Assembly (NCBI GenBank): GCA_045837725.1
Contig: JBEWZL010000278.1
Location: forward strand, 310,001-374,000
Source of the DNA: Vermamoeba vermiformis
Taxonomy: Eukaryota; Tubulinea; Echinamoebida
Direction: 5' to 3'
Length of the DNA stretch: 64,000 nt
Shown: in pieces, positions 12,701 to 24,948 of the stretch
Numbering within the stretch: position 1 is the first letter of the stretch
How the letters are laid out: each line of letters starts with the position of its first letter
Notes under the pieces: model-generated
Seen by the model: the letters and a program-made list of their open reading frames with translations, nothing else
Told to the model about the DNA's origin: nothing
Databases searched by the model: none
Translations under genes and position numbers: made by a program

Positions 12701-14292
12701 TGTTGTAGCTCTGACGCGAGTCATAATAAGGCTGCGTAGCGGAGTGCGGTGAGTAGGGCTGTGCACTGTGGTACTGTGACTGCACGTCATTGTAGGGATA
12801 GAGCTGTGGATAGGGCTGGCCGTACTGATCTCTCGCACCTGGTGTGTGCGGGTACACATTGGGTGCATAGGGCGTGTTGTTATAGGGGGCAGGTGAATAG
12901 GATCCAGTGAGGGGCGAGGTGTAGTGCTGAGAGCTGCGCGGACTGGTGTAGGGAGCGGTGTAGGGCGAGGAGGGCGTGACGTATGTGCCACTGTTGCTGT
13001 TGTAGGGACTCGTGTAGTGATTGGCCGCGGTGTAGGGTGTGGAGGGACTGTAGGGACTGGTGGGATTGTTGTAGGCATTGGGATTGTAGGTCTGTTGAGC
13101 ACTATTGGTATTATACGCCGCGCTAGTGGTGTTGGTGTAAGGGCTGTTGGGCTGATGCACACTCGCGTAGTTCTGCGGACTGTGGACAGCACTGGCCCAG
13201 GGATTGGTGCTGGACATGGAGCTGTTGTTGTAGCCTGTGTTGGGGGCACTGCTGTTCGGTGCGGTGTGGAGACTGGGACTAACTGGGCTATTGAAGCTGT
13301 TTGTAGTTGTGTTATTGAAGCTATTATTAGCCGTGTTATTGAAGGTATTGTTAGCTGTGTTATTGAAGGTATTATTAGCTGCGGTATTAAAGCTGTTGGT
13401 TGTTGTGTTATTGAAGTTATTATTCGCTGTATTATTGAAGGTATTATTAGCTGTATTGTTGAAGTTATTATTCGCTGCATAAGTGTTGGGCGGGCTGTAC
13501 GGACTGTTGTGTGACAGGCCTGTCATTTGGCCGGGTAGTGCGCTGTTGTTACTGGGTGTCACATTGACAGGTGTCATACTCTGTGCTGTACCAGATGTCC
13601 CGTTGACAGGTGTCATACTCTGACTCGTGCCAGGCAGGGCTACAGAAGTGCGTGCCAAGCGTCCAATCACTTTGTTCTTGGGCGGATCTGCAGGCACTTG
13701 AATGGCCTCTAACTGCTGCACGGCACTCCCCACATCACTGTTGTTGCTGATACTATGGCTATTATTGTTAGCACTCGTAATGTCTAGTTGCAGCTGTTGC
13801 AATGAACTCGCAGTCAGATCCACGCTGTTCCGCTGTTGCTGATAATACTGCAGCAGTTCTTGTTGCTGCGCGAATATTGCTTTGATTTCTTCAGCGCGCG
13901 TCAAGAACTGTTCGATCAGTGTGCGCAGCTGTTTCTTGTCCTCGCCATTGCTCACGTCTAACGAAAGGAGTTAGATCCGCGTCATAAAACCTCAATCTCA
14001 CATAGATTTATGAATACAGTACAATTATTCCCTTATTAATTAAATTACAACCAACTGCTAATGCAGAATTTCCATAATTTTCGAATTAGTAACTAAATTT
14101 CGTAATAATGACGCAATCAACAGTTACTGATACGCACATTGTAGTGTTTGAAATAGACGTCTCTATAGCTTCAGTATATGTAGGCAGTGCTTCTATGTAA
14201 TTGCCTTCCACATCTAGTTTTCTAGCTTGTTCAATTAACTTTGCTCCGCGATCGAACAATGCGTTTCGCTTTTTGATTCGTTCCAAGTCCAT
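9726..14292 (-). CDS. MIT-FYVE-phosphatidylinositol phosphate kinase
   Basis: Multi-exon gene. Exon 1 (about 14150-14292) and the next exon together encode an MIT-like three-helix module (MDLERIKKRNALFDRGAKLI, then TLIEQFLTRAEEIKAIF). A long Asn/Thr/Ser/Pro/Tyr-rich region follows. Then comes a complete FYVE finger: WVSDDKAPQCKIC, FRRHHCRGCG and, after an intron, PVRVCKHCYENRE. The C-terminal half is a PIP kinase core with DLKGS, MDYSLLLGI and a MGIIDYL motif, closer to type I/II PIP4K/PIP5K than to Fab1. The last exon ends TFMQSIFKVR-stop. FYVE reads PI3P on endosomes, MIT usually binds ESCRT-III tails, and the kinase would make PIP2 from PIP. The exon 1/2 junction is not resolved to the base; an intron at 12521-12572 is. 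Confidence 0.88.
13290..13490 (-). repeat. In-frame Asn/Thr repeat tract
   Basis: Repeated units of about 24 bp encode FNNTANNT/N/S peptides, around eight copies, inside the disordered part of the PIP-kinase protein. They look like codon-level microsatellite expansion. Confidence 0.8.
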
Positions 14293-14458
14293 GAATGGAT
14301 GTTATATATTACATATTATACAAAGGTGTTGTGGTGGTTGTATTCAGTTCTGTGCGCAAAGGTGGGACGGCTCTCTTTTTTTCACCTCCTCCCAAACTTT
14401 CACGAATTCCAGGGCCCTGGTCGATGTACGGCAATGTCACGGCCAGTACGCGCACTAC

Positions 14459-14505
14459 CCTACAATAGCACTACTCTACCATATCACTACTCTACAATAG
14501 CACTG
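14459..14505. repeat. Short imperfect tandem repeat
   Basis: Units CTACAATAGCACTA, CTCTACCATATCACTA and CTCTACAATAGCACTG follow one another in the gap between the PIP-kinase and p24 genes. Nothing else is seen in that gap (14293-14679). Confidence 0.6.
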
Positions 14506-14679
14506 TGCTGATTAACTGCGCGAGTCTGCAGCTGAGTTAGCACAAGTCTGAGTGTTGTGCAGTCAAATGAGGCTTAATTAGGTTAAAAATGTTTTACTTG
14601 TGGTAATTACAATCAATGAGCGTCATGCTCACTGCGTTACATCGATTCTGTGCCTAGTATAATCGGCGAGTATAGGGCC

Positions 14680-15819
14680 TTACAAGAGCTTCTTGCGCTG
14701 TTAATAAAGAAAATGTTGTCAGCCAGATCCAACGCCAAAAAAAAAAATAATATTGAATGTAGACTGTAAATATAGCAAGTTGTTGATAACGCGAATTCAG
14801 AGCGCGAGGCTCATTCACATTGGACTTTCTTGCATGTCATATATCATCATCTACGCAGCACACAGATCTGCTTCAAACACATCTGCACCGTGCTGCGAAA
14901 CAGACGACGAGCCGAGTAACCGATTACTGACCTGGAAGAAGCGTCGCAAGTAGTAGACCTGCGCAACACTGAGCAGACCGAGCGAGATGATGGTGAATAC
15001 AGTCAAATAGGCCACACGCGCGTTCTGAGTCTCTGCAACCAGATTCACTCCGTCAATCATATGGGACACTTGAACTGCACACGAGCACGCGTGGTAACAC
15101 GTACTGCAATGTACACAATGATGTAAATACGCGACTACATACCGTTGGCATCGCGGTGCTCGGCTTCACGTTCGCGGTGGTGTCGCAACTCCTCGCGGAT
15201 GTCGTTGGTCATGTCTTCAATCTTGCGCAGCTTCTGTTCGAGAGGCTTCAATGACTCCTTAGCGCCATCGTTCTTCTTGTTGTCGCGTTGCACGGTGTAG
15301 GATAACGAGACACGACGTTGAAGATTTGAGTTGACTACAAAGTCAAATAGGGTCAATAAGGCTCCTAATATTATGATTAAATATATTGACGTACGAGGGA
15401 AGCCAGGGCGAGGGCTGTCAATGAAGCAGAAGTCGTATTGGCCTTCAATATCGGCAGCAAAGGCAAAAGTACCCTCATTGACATCATCCGTGTTGTGAAG
15501 GCGTGTTTTCATAGGGTTATCAATCTAAAATATATTATCAGTGATTTGAAGAAATATTGTACCTAATTACTTGCAATCAGAGAATTTTAAAGATTATTCC
15601 AAAATTATAAAAATATTTTCTAGATGCAGATCAAATAATTGCACGTACCCAAAATTGTAATTGCATTTGGGTGAGACCTTGGACATTAACATTGCCAGAA
15701 ATAATTTCTCCTTTGTCAAATTGATCGGTGAAGCATCTGATGCCGCCAGGAGAGATATCAAACTGCACAGCATAGGCAGCAGCAATTACAGCCAATAATA
15801 CTAAGAAATAGTGCCTCAT
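14680..15819 (-). CDS. p24/TMED cargo-receptor family protein
   Basis: Signal peptide (MRHYFLVLLAVIAAAYA), then a GOLD domain split over three exons (residues near FDISPGGIRCFTDQF and EGQYDFCFIDS), a coiled-coil segment (LKPLEQKLRKIEDMTNDIRE) and a C-terminal membrane span (LTVFTIISLGLLSVAQVYYL) followed by RRFFQ. A GTCAGT donor near 14930 joins to an exon of only 21 nt (14680-14700) coding RKKLL-stop. This gives the classic cytosolic FF plus dilysine (KKxx) tail of p24 proteins. p24 proteins form oligomers that pack cargo into COPII and COPI vesicles between ER and Golgi. Length matches the family. Confidence 0.88.
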
Positions 15820-16244
15820 GTTGAATTACGTGGAGCTGTGCTCTAATAATTGAACTCTGAATGCTTTATTCGTTGGTGACGTAGGCGTAATTTCTTCTCG
15901 TTCAATCGCGGGTTATTATTAAGTGTCACAATGAGAGGGTACTAATGTAGTATAAAGTATATGATGCTAAGAAGCCTAGTAACACTTAAGGTTGAAAAGT
16001 TTTGCATGCAGTCCTCTCAGCAATGTGACATATAATGGGATCCAACAAGCACCGAATTGTAACTCGAGGATAGATAGCGCTAGACTAAGCGAACGACATG
16101 CTTAAAGTACCCATATTTATAACCACCCACACGTACCCAAGACGGTGTTGCAAACTCAAACAGATCTGCAACAGCACCGTTACAAAAAAAAACCATTCCC
16201 GCACATATAATATAACGATTACTACGAGAGTATACTAGGAGACA
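15820..16244. promoter_or_regulatory. Intergenic region between VPS26 and p24
   Basis: No coding sequence seen. It holds the upstream region of p24 and the 3' untranslated region of VPS26, which lies on the same strand. Confidence 0.4.
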
Positions 16245-17698
16245 TTAGTATTCAGCAGGTGTGTCACTGACTGGCTTTTCAGCGGGCTCTGTCTTCTCCT
16301 CTTCAACCACCTCTGCCTTGTCTTTCTTCTCCTTCTTCTCTTTCTTCTCTTTGCGCTCTTTTTTCTTCTCATTTGCAGCTCGTTGTTCGTCGTGTTCGCG
16401 CGCTTCAGTCACCAGCGAGGTCGGTGTGTGATCGACCATCGTGTGCGGGGCCTTTCTCCACAATGTAATTCTGCAGGGACACGTGTCAGCAAATATCAAA
16501 CAGTGTGTGCTAGTCGCGCATGTAATGTATATGATGATACGTACTCTTGTTGCTTGAAGTATCTTCTGTCCTCTTCGTCCACGAGCACCAAATTCAAATA
16601 ATATTTCACTGAAAACTTGCTGTGAATGTTCTTGTAGGTCGGTGTCAGTTCAAATGCGCCCAAAAACAGCCGAATGGGAATGGATTCACCGCGCACTGGT
16701 GCTCCGTCCATAATTTCGTACTTGGTCAGGGTCTCGCTCTCGTTGTAGAGATTGGCCCCTGAGCCTGTAGACTCGCGCTTGATGACCGCGACTTCCATGT
16801 ATTTGATCTTGAGTCGCACCAAGAGGAAATAAATCTTGCCGATAATCACGTCCTTCAAGTGGTACTTTGATTTGCTGTATTCGAACTCAATGTGCAGGCA
16901 GTCCTCAATGCCGACCTCCATCTTAATCGTGTTGTTGATCTCAGGTGGGCTCTGATAGTTGATGACCCAGAGATCCACCTCCTTGGTGATGTTTGGCATG
17001 AATCCTCGCACCATGGTGAATCGCACGAAATATCTGTTCAAAGCAATGCAATCAGCCCTCATGCAAGCTATCTCGATTTGCTCCGTGCTTAATGCGTGCA
17101 TATTAGCGATACGTACCGTAGTCTGACATTGATGCCGTTGTAAGACTCGTAGGGCTTCTCGGGGTTAGCGAACTCGAAGTCAAAGGTTTTGTCGGCTGTA
17201 AATTCACCAGCTGGCGCCAATTCTTGCGTCAATGAGGTGAATTCAAAGTGATTGCCGCGGTCATAGAACATCTCTGTGGTGGGTGTTAATTAAATACGAT
17301 TATTGCGTATTTTTTTTGAAAATTGGAAAAGGTTTGTAGAATATTCTATATTAATGCTCCGAACATTATTAACCGTGCATAAATTAAAATAATTAATATT
17401 TTGCAGCAGGGATTATTATCTGGTGCTTTGCTTACCTATTTGACCAATGAAATCAACACGCATCCCTTGATGGTCAACTTTCTTGCCTTCTTTGGTCAAT
17501 TTAACGTGAACTTGACCTTTAACGGGCTCATTTCCAACATATAAATACAGCTTTTGTGTGCCCTTCTCTGTATTAACTTCCACTGTCTTTCTGTTCTCTA
17601 CGCCGAGTAACTCGATCTCAGCTTTGGCTGAGCCTCCAAACAAGAAAGCCTAAATAATTGTTATTAATGCTCAATATAATTTTCAAAATCCTACCATG
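16245..17698 (-). CDS. VPS26: Retromer subunit VPS26
   Basis: Arrestin-fold subunit of the retromer complex, which recycles endosomal cargo to the Golgi. Conserved blocks run through the exons: AFLFGGSAKAEIEL, DHQGMRVDFIGQI, EKPYESYNGINVRLRY, IKMEVGIEDCLHIEFEYSKS, YEIMDGAPVRGESIPIRLFL and LVLVDEEDRRYFKQQE. The first exon consists only of ATG (17696-17698), directly followed by a GTAGGA donor; the acceptor near 17653 opens with GCTTTCTTGTTT. The C-terminal tail after ILWRKAP is a charged Lys/Glu tract ending DTPAEY. Length is normal for the family. Confidence 0.95.
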
Positions 17699-17903
17699 TT
17701 GTGTCCTGTGGCTGCAGATGATAAAAATGGATGTCAAAAATCTTTGATCCACCAAACCATTTTTTCCGTGGCAAACCTTAGCTTACTAGGTTGTTATGCG
17801 ATATTTGTTGCTCGTCGTGGTTAATAAGCGAGACCATAGACTGAGTCACTCAGATCGTATTCACAAGGTTTATTTATTACATGGATGGCGAGGGTGTTAG
17901 CAC

Positions 17904-19842
17904 TCAACTCTTGCGCGCAGAGAGAGCGAGTTCATCTTCGAATGACTTGGTGATCAGATCCAACACATCTTGACGACGCACGTGCTCATGATCACGTGTA
18001 CGATCACCGACTTGATCAATCAGCTGCATCAACTCGTCGTGCTTTACATCCACTGCGGCATCACTGCGCGATGAGAAGTAGTGTCGACTCATCGTCACTA
18101 GGGCGTGCAATGTAGTGCTCGACAAAGCTGTGTTGGTCTCGCGGATCTGCTGCATGAGTTTGATACACGAGCGCAGATCGTGCAGTTTGGAAAGCGCAGT
18201 GATTAAGTACATGAGACTCTGTTCATTGACGCGAATGCCGTCCTTCTTCATCAACACCAAGTTCATCAGCGCTGGTCGCATTTGATTGTTGCTGGCATAG
18301 GCCCAGATGAGCAGATTGTACGTGCGACGATGCGGCACGAGCGGTGAAGTGAAGTAGTGACGAGCAATGCGACTCAGTGCGACGATGTGGTGTGACTGAG
18401 CAGCGGCACGAATGAACTGGTGATAGAGGGCACGATTGAGGACGAGACGCGAGGCTAGAACTTCAGTCCACAGCGTGTCAATCAGACTGTGAGCTGAGGG
18501 CGCTGAGGGTGCCACGCGCAGCAGATTGGTGTAGGTACTGCGTGAGGGCTTGAAAAACGAGCTGTGTGGTGTGAATATCAATGTATATAGAGGCCATAAT
18601 ACAACTTACGATTTGAGTCTGTTCCACACATTCAGCGTTGGATCCACGAGCTGCATTTGCGCGCAAGTTTCAATCAATTTGTAAGTGAACATTGGTGAGA
18701 CCTGCGACTGATTCAAGAACGAGAACGCTAGACTGGGCTGATTCAGTCTCAAGGCAGCACGACTAGCGGCAATGAGCACTGGTTCTGTGCGCTGGTGTTG
18801 CTTCAACTGGTCGAGCAGTGTGGTCAGCTGTTGATCGGACGCAGCGTGTTCAATCAACAGTGCGCGAGTGTTGCTGTTGTGTGGAATGTTGAGACTCTTC
18901 ATCTCAGCCAACAGTTCGTGCACGCGCTTCACCTTGCCAGCTCGCATATTGGCCCCCAACAATAGGTTGAAAGTGACGCTGTTCGGCAACACTTGACGTC
19001 GTTTCATGTGCTCAAAGGTCAGCTCAGCTTTCTGCAGATCATTGTGTTGTACGGTCAGTTTGATCAGACGATTGTAATTGTCACATGTCAAAAGCACGTG
19101 CTGCTCGCCCATGACACTCATGTGCGCAAAGGCGCGGTTAATATCACCACTAATGGATTGAGTCAGTTGCCATTATGTTGTTAGTGCTACTCACATGCTG
19201 CAGTACGTGCAGAGTGCGGCGTTGTGTATCATGCGTGCTTCGTTGGGAGGAATGCGAGCCAGCAAGTTCTTAGCCTGATCAAAGTTGCCTGCTCGGATTT
19301 CATTCGCAATTCGACGTGCTTCTTGAGCTCTGAGGGCCATAGGATGTGTCAGGTCAGGACTCCTCTGTGCAGTGTGAGTATTGTTGACAATATGCCAAAG
19401 GGCTTCCCGCCACCGACATGGAGGCTTGAAAACTATTCAATTACATACCTTTGTAACTGATTTCGATTTTTCGAAACGCTGTAATGTGTTACGCGCTGGT
19501 TTGGCTTGGGATTTGAGCCAGGTAATTAACTCTTGTTGGTTGGGAACTTCTTTATAAATTGGTTTGGATGTATGGTAATTATATATCTTAATTCTAGTTT
19601 CTACAATTACAACAGAGAATTAGTTTCGTATATTCGAGAAAATCAATAATTAAAAAACAACCCAATATTAATGCTTGTTCAAAAAAATAATTTAATTAAT
19701 ATGTGAAGATAATCTTACCTAGTGAAGTTATAGAGTTGGTAAATTTACATTTTTCTGCGTTTGTTTTATTTCGTTTGTGTTGGATCAAAGGGGCTGATCT
19801 CCTGCCGTTCAACCGCGCAAGGATATGTGTTATTCGTAACAT
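17904..19842 (-). CDS. Mitochondrial pentatricopeptide-repeat protein
   Basis: The first exon starts MLRITHILARLNGRRSAPLI, an Arg-rich peptide typical of mitochondrial import. After introns come helical repeats with PPR character, such as NYNRLIKLTVQHNDLQKAEL, TFNLLLGANMRAGKVKRVHE and YNLLIWAYASNNQMRPALMN. The protein ends ELALSARKS-stop at 17904. Exon breaks lie near 18590, 19160, 19340 and 19560-19730. PPR proteins bind organellar RNA and act in processing, stability or translation. I cannot assign a specific target. It resembles the general opisthokont-type PPR proteins rather than plant editing factors, as no E or DYW domain is seen. Confidence 0.8.
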
Positions 19843-20047
19843 TTTAATATACACTAAATGGACATAATATGGTCGACTCTGTGAGCAAATGTCGAACAGT
19901 AATTTCAGCCCCTGCGTTACTATTTTGAGCAGCACTTGTGTCACGTGCTGGGTGATGGACTCTAAAACACAAGCTATGGATTACAGCTATTAACAGTATT
20001 TATAATTCTCCGCAAGATATAGTTACAAGGTATATACAAGAGTGGTT

Positions 20048-22073
20048 TTATACATCGAGCACTTTGAGCAGTGACAGCGCCGAACTGCGCGAGCCGATCA
20101 AGTAGAGTCGGCCATTGATGCCCGCGTGTTCATCGAAGAAGACCCAAATCATATTGCATTGCGTGTCGTTCAAGATGATCACTTTGCGTATCTTGCCAGT
20201 TTTAATGTTCACCTTGGCAATGGTCATCTTCTGTTGTTGAGTACCGCCAACATTGAAGTTTGATCTATAAATGGCAAAATAGGCGAATTTGTTCTTGGTG
20301 TCGATGCCTGGGCAAGGAGATACTTTGATGTCAAACTGCTCGTACTTGGTCGACTGATTGTTCTTGAGTGGCGTGATAGCAGGTGTCTGCAGCAGATCAT
20401 CTTCGCCAAGAGGCAGCACATTGATGTCTTTGGCATCGATCACGAACAAATTCTTAGCATCCTCGCTTAGGGTGATGCCTGGCCAGACTTTGTTCGCTTT
20501 GTTGACTTTCATCTCACTGGTCACTTTGTGCACTGCAGGATGACAGTTGATTTGATAGATCTTCTCGCCAGCATTCAAATAACACACGTAAGGACGTCGA
20601 TGATCAGCCACTACAACAAGGTTGGACAAGTGACTTTCATCGGGCATGGTTGCAAATTGAACTTCAACCACTTGCCACGAGTGTTCGTGCAAGAATTCAT
20701 CCATGTCCACGCACAAGATGAAGATGCTCCCTGAGCAGACAGCTGAGAAGTAAGCCTTGCGATTGCAGGGATCAATTGCACAGCCGTTCAAGTACTGCAA
20801 CTCTGTGGTGCAAAAGAACAAGTAAGCACGGTACTTCTCGCAGAAAATATCTACTTACGACCAAAGTTGTTCCACTTGAAAGTGCGAGTGTTCGGAGTCT
20901 GAGGTGTACTGCCGTGATTGGGCCACGTGACAATTTCAGCTGCGTCAAAATTCTCCGGATTTACTTTGATGACCGTGTGACACGAGACAAAGAATATGTG
21001 TCCAGTCTTCGTATCAACTTCAGCAGCGTTGTATTTGAAGAACTGCAATAAATTGTCTTCCACTTTACGCACGCGATATGACTTTAAACGCAGATCTAAA
21101 TTTCCGAATAAGGCGATCAGACTTGAACTTCTGGGCAAACAAAGAAATTAAGTTGCTTACCCCACTCCACAATACCGTCAATCAAATTGAAGTAATATAT
21201 CTTCAGCCGAGACTTGTCAAAGATTGGCTTGCGATTCCAGCCTTTATGATCCGTGAACTCGATAGCTGCGAGTTGTTGGGCTATCAAAAAGGTGTTATTA
21301 TTTTGAACGTGCATGTATATATTATATTCTTACGTCGTCGCAAAGACAGATAGACTTGTCGCCATGTCTGGTTTTCCTTGCGCAGGTTGGTCCAGCCTTC
21401 TTTTGTAAGTGCCTCCCAAAGCCTATCCTGCAATATTATCTCGCGAAAACGTTTGCAGGCACGACTAGCAACCTCTAATTGCAAGCCAGGAAGATAACTG
21501 AAGAAATTGAAACATTAATTAATGACGGATTTGAACGGATCCAGAAGAAGGAATTTAATAAAATGTTCCGACTGACCATCGCAAACGAATAACTATGTAA
21601 CAACATTAAAATATAATGTATAATGCCATAAATCATGTTATTGTAATAATTTGAAATAGAGTTCAATTTTGGAACATTTATGAAATCTGCGTTAGTAAAA
21701 CAATTTGCTATTTGCTTACTGAAAGATATGTTGCCACATCTCTTCTGGCAATACATTCTGTGGAGCCTACAAAGTAAGTTTAATATTTGATTCCGAACGC
21801 ATTCGGATGTTAGAGAACGCTTACCTCTAAAGCGAAAAATTCTTCGCTTTCTATTGGCATGGATGCATTGTTATTATTACTGTCGAACGAATTTGAATTC
21901 TCCAAATTATCCTGCGAATCTTGCGTGACATCTGTAATAGGAGTACGACACGTTTGCGCAGGGGCCAGATGAGGTTCTAGCCTGCGCTTCTTTTGAATAT
22001 GCAGCTGTTCGACATTATCCTCGAGCTTGCGTTTGTTGCTCATAGTCTTGGCAGGTCTTGTGTTTGTTTGCAA
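20048..22073 (-). CDS. F-box protein with C-terminal propeller-like domain
   Basis: The N-terminus (MSNKRKLEDNVEQLHIQKKR; upstream Met at 22073 also possible) is basic and disordered. Two short exons then carry an F-box (QNVLPEEMWQHIF, then QLEVASRACKRFREIILQDR and WEALTKEGW). The rest, over three exons, holds repeated beta-strand units with sequences such as YFNLIDGIVEW, HIFFVSCHTVIKVNP and LFVIDAKDINVLPLG, which look like a beta-propeller. The C-terminus is SLLKVLDV. F-box proteins are substrate adaptors of SCF ubiquitin ligases; the propeller would bind substrate. I do not recognise a specific orthologue. Confidence 0.7.
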
Positions 22074-22782
22074 GACAGATACAAGAAAAAGAACTGTCGG
22101 ACCGACACAAGTCCTGTGTATTCTTTTCTGACTAAAACAAGACCTATGTGCAACGCATCTTGCTGAAGTATAGTCTCGTTAATACTTTAAGACATAAACT
22201 GGTGAAAGTCTCATCCAGCGAATCCAGGATCATATTATTGCTTTAAATGAACATTTGCAGCGGCAATTAAAAAGAGCAAAAGTGCGTACAGAGAAGTTTC
22301 CAGTCATATAAGGACGCTGGAGGTGGAATTTTATTATCGATACTCACCGTTTGAGGTGACGATCGTCACCCAATTCTTTCTGGGTAGTTCGTCTGGGTTT
22401 CTAGGCATACAAACGTTTCCTCTTTGAATATGTCAAAGGCAATGCTGTTATAGCGACAGGGTCCTTTAAACATTCCAGATTTAGTTGTCCTTGCGGTAAA
22501 GGTGTTTGGCTTCTAGTTGGGGGTCGTCGAATTACCTTGCTTGATGTCACTTGTACCACAACATTGAACTTAGGTGACAACTATGTTGTTGTAGCATCTT
22601 GGCACTGTTTTTTACCAATTCCCAAGTCGGATGAAGCAGTTGGAGGGCTTCGGTAGACAGCAAGGTTGGTTGCGACTGACGATGTTAGACAAGCCTTCAA
22701 TAGCTATTTGTTGGAACCTGTTTGTTGTTGAGACTAGCAGTTAATGGGGCGTGTTTTAATCACTTTTATTAGCTTCTTGCAT
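22074..22782. promoter_or_regulatory. Divergent intergenic region, F-box gene / WDR33
   Basis: Upstream DNA of two divergent genes. It contains a perfect 16-bp palindrome (22355-22370) and an open frame of about 85 codons (about 22408-22655, plus strand, no ATG) that follows a TTTCTAG acceptor-like site. No confirmed gene. Confidence 0.4.
22355..22370. repeat. Perfect 16-bp palindrome
   Basis: GGTGACGATCGTCACC equals its own reverse complement. It sits between the F-box and WDR33 start codons and may be a dimeric transcription-factor site. Confidence 0.6.
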
Positions 22783-24948
22783 ATGGCAGCACAGGAGGGT
22801 ATGGGACCTCCGCCACCAGGCTTGGAGGGAGCGCATCAAGCGGCTCAATATCAATACTATCAGTTCTATGGCTCGCAAAGGATGGTATTTGACGGAAAGC
22901 GAGTGCGAAAACGCATCGCAAGAAAATTTGTCGACTATTCTTCAAGCGTCGTAAATCACTATACGGTATGTTTAATATTTGTGGTTCCATTGCATGGTTT
23001 CAACTACTACCCAATTTGTTTTGCCTGGAAGATAAAGAAATATATTTTTATAATTATTTAACAATAAATCAATCGGCTCGTTTTTGTTGGATTAATCCAT
23101 TAATATTATGTATTGCGTTTTAAAAATATGAATATTAATTTTTGTTTACAATGAAGAGTGCTATCACTGATCGGGATTACCGTGACTATGAAGCCCTACA
23201 GCCTCACGACAGCTTTATTAAAGAGGTACACTACATGTTTTTAGATATATCAGAGGCTAACTTTCGAATAGATGATGTCGCCACTCGCTTACTTGCACAA
23301 ACCAGCGAACTGCATTGCCACCAAGTTCGTGCACACATCCACTAACATTGCGCGCTGTCCCATCAACGTCGTCACGGTATGTAATGCAGTAGTATTCCAA
23401 TGAGTCCTAACAGTGATTGCTGTGCAGTGGACACCAGAAGGTCGTCGATTGATCACTGGTAACTCCTCGGGCGAATTCACATTATGGAACGGATCTGCAT
23501 TCAATTTCGAGACTATTATGCAGGTACGCAGTGAATATTAATGCACGACTACACGCTGAGTACTGACACGTGTTGCATTCAGGCGCACGACAGTGCGGTG
23601 CGCACCATGATCTGGAGTCACAACGAGAACTGGATGATCACTGGCGATCACGATGGCGTGGTCAAGTACTGGCAGCCCAACATGAACTTTGTCAAAGCCT
23701 TCTCCGCGCACAAAGAAGCAGTCCGAGGACTCAGGTACGCATCACAGTCAGTTGTCACTTGGTCTAGCTGTAACTTTCTTTCGTATCAGTTTCTGTCCGA
23801 CCGACATCAAGTTCGCGTCGTGTTCGGACGATGTGACGTTGAAGATTTGGGACTTTGCGACGCAAGCACAAGAGAGCGTGTTGACTGGCCACGGTTGGGA
23901 CGTGAAAGATGTCAGCTGGCACCCCCACAACTCGCTCATCGTGTCTGGCAGCAAAGACAATTTGATTAAGTTGTGGGACTCGAAGAGTGCGCAGAACATT
24001 GCCACCATGTAAGTGACTCGAGAGGTGTGTATATGGTATAGTGTAATGCTGACCGAGTCGAAACAGTCACGCACACAAGAACACAGTGGTCGCAGTCAAG
24101 TGGAACAAGAACGGCAATTGGATTCTGAGTGCTGGACGCGATCAAATGCTCAAACTGTTTGACATTCGTACCATGCGTGAAGTGCAGAGCTTCAAAGGGC
24201 ACAAGAAAGAGGTGACCGGTATGTCACTATTATACTAGTAGTTCGTGCCTCACAACTAACAACATCAGCTTGCGCGTGGCATCCATTCAACGAGGGCTCA
24301 GTGGTGAGTGGAGATTTCGAGGGCTCCATTCTGTATTGGAATGTAGGCCTAGAGGAACCAGTCGGTGAGATCAAAGGGGCACACGAGTCGAGTGTGTTCG
24401 ATCTGGCGTGGCACCCTCTCGGTCACATTCTGTGTTCCGGCAGCAACGATCACACGACCAAGTTCTGGTGTCGCAATCGTCCTGGTGATCCGATGGACGA
24501 CAGGTACAACATGGGCACGGGCACTGCAGAGACTGATGAGGCTGAAGAGGAGATGAAGCAAGAGAAGGTCGAGAAGAAGCCGCAGTCCAAGATGAAGATC
24601 ACCGTGGTGCCTGGTCTGGTGGGCAGCGTCACCGATGACTCGCTCGCCATTCCTGGCCTCGGTGTGCCCTCGGTCACTAGTCCCTCGCCCAAGCCCGCAC
24701 AGTCCATCTATCAGCCCATCACTTCACCCAATTCACTGCGCATGTCTGGCGGCGGAATGCCAGTGCCAGCCAATTACACCGGACCCAATCCCAATCGAAT
24801 GCCCCCTCCTGGCATGCCTCCATTCGGTCACATGCCTCCACCGCCTGGATTCAACCCTACGATGCCCCCACCTCATATGCCACCGCCTGGCTTCAATCCT
24901 AACGGCCCCCCGAATATGGCACACCCTATGCCACCTCATCCCATGTAA
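22783..24948 (+). CDS. WDR33: Polyadenylation factor WDR33/Pfs2
   Basis: WD40 subunit of the cleavage and polyadenylation specificity factor, which recognises AAUAAA in nuclear pre-mRNA. The N-terminus [13 protein letters not shown] leads to the conserved [20 protein letters not shown] block. A second exon ([14 protein letters not shown]) and a third (acceptor near 23268, [20 protein letters not shown]) follow. WD repeats come next ([40 protein letters not shown] and others), then [20 protein letters not shown]. The tail after [13 protein letters not shown] is rich in Pro, Met and Gly. The start is at 22783 rather than the in-frame Met at 22744, because conservation begins there. Only 22 bp separate its stop from the convergent gene's stop. 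Confidence 0.95.

Noticed and set aside
12924-13514. Plus-strand Val/Gly/Leu-rich frame that looks like a membrane protein
   Set aside because: Antisense of the Asn/Thr/Pro/Tyr-rich tract of the PIP-kinase protein; its hydrophobicity is a by-product of the repeats.
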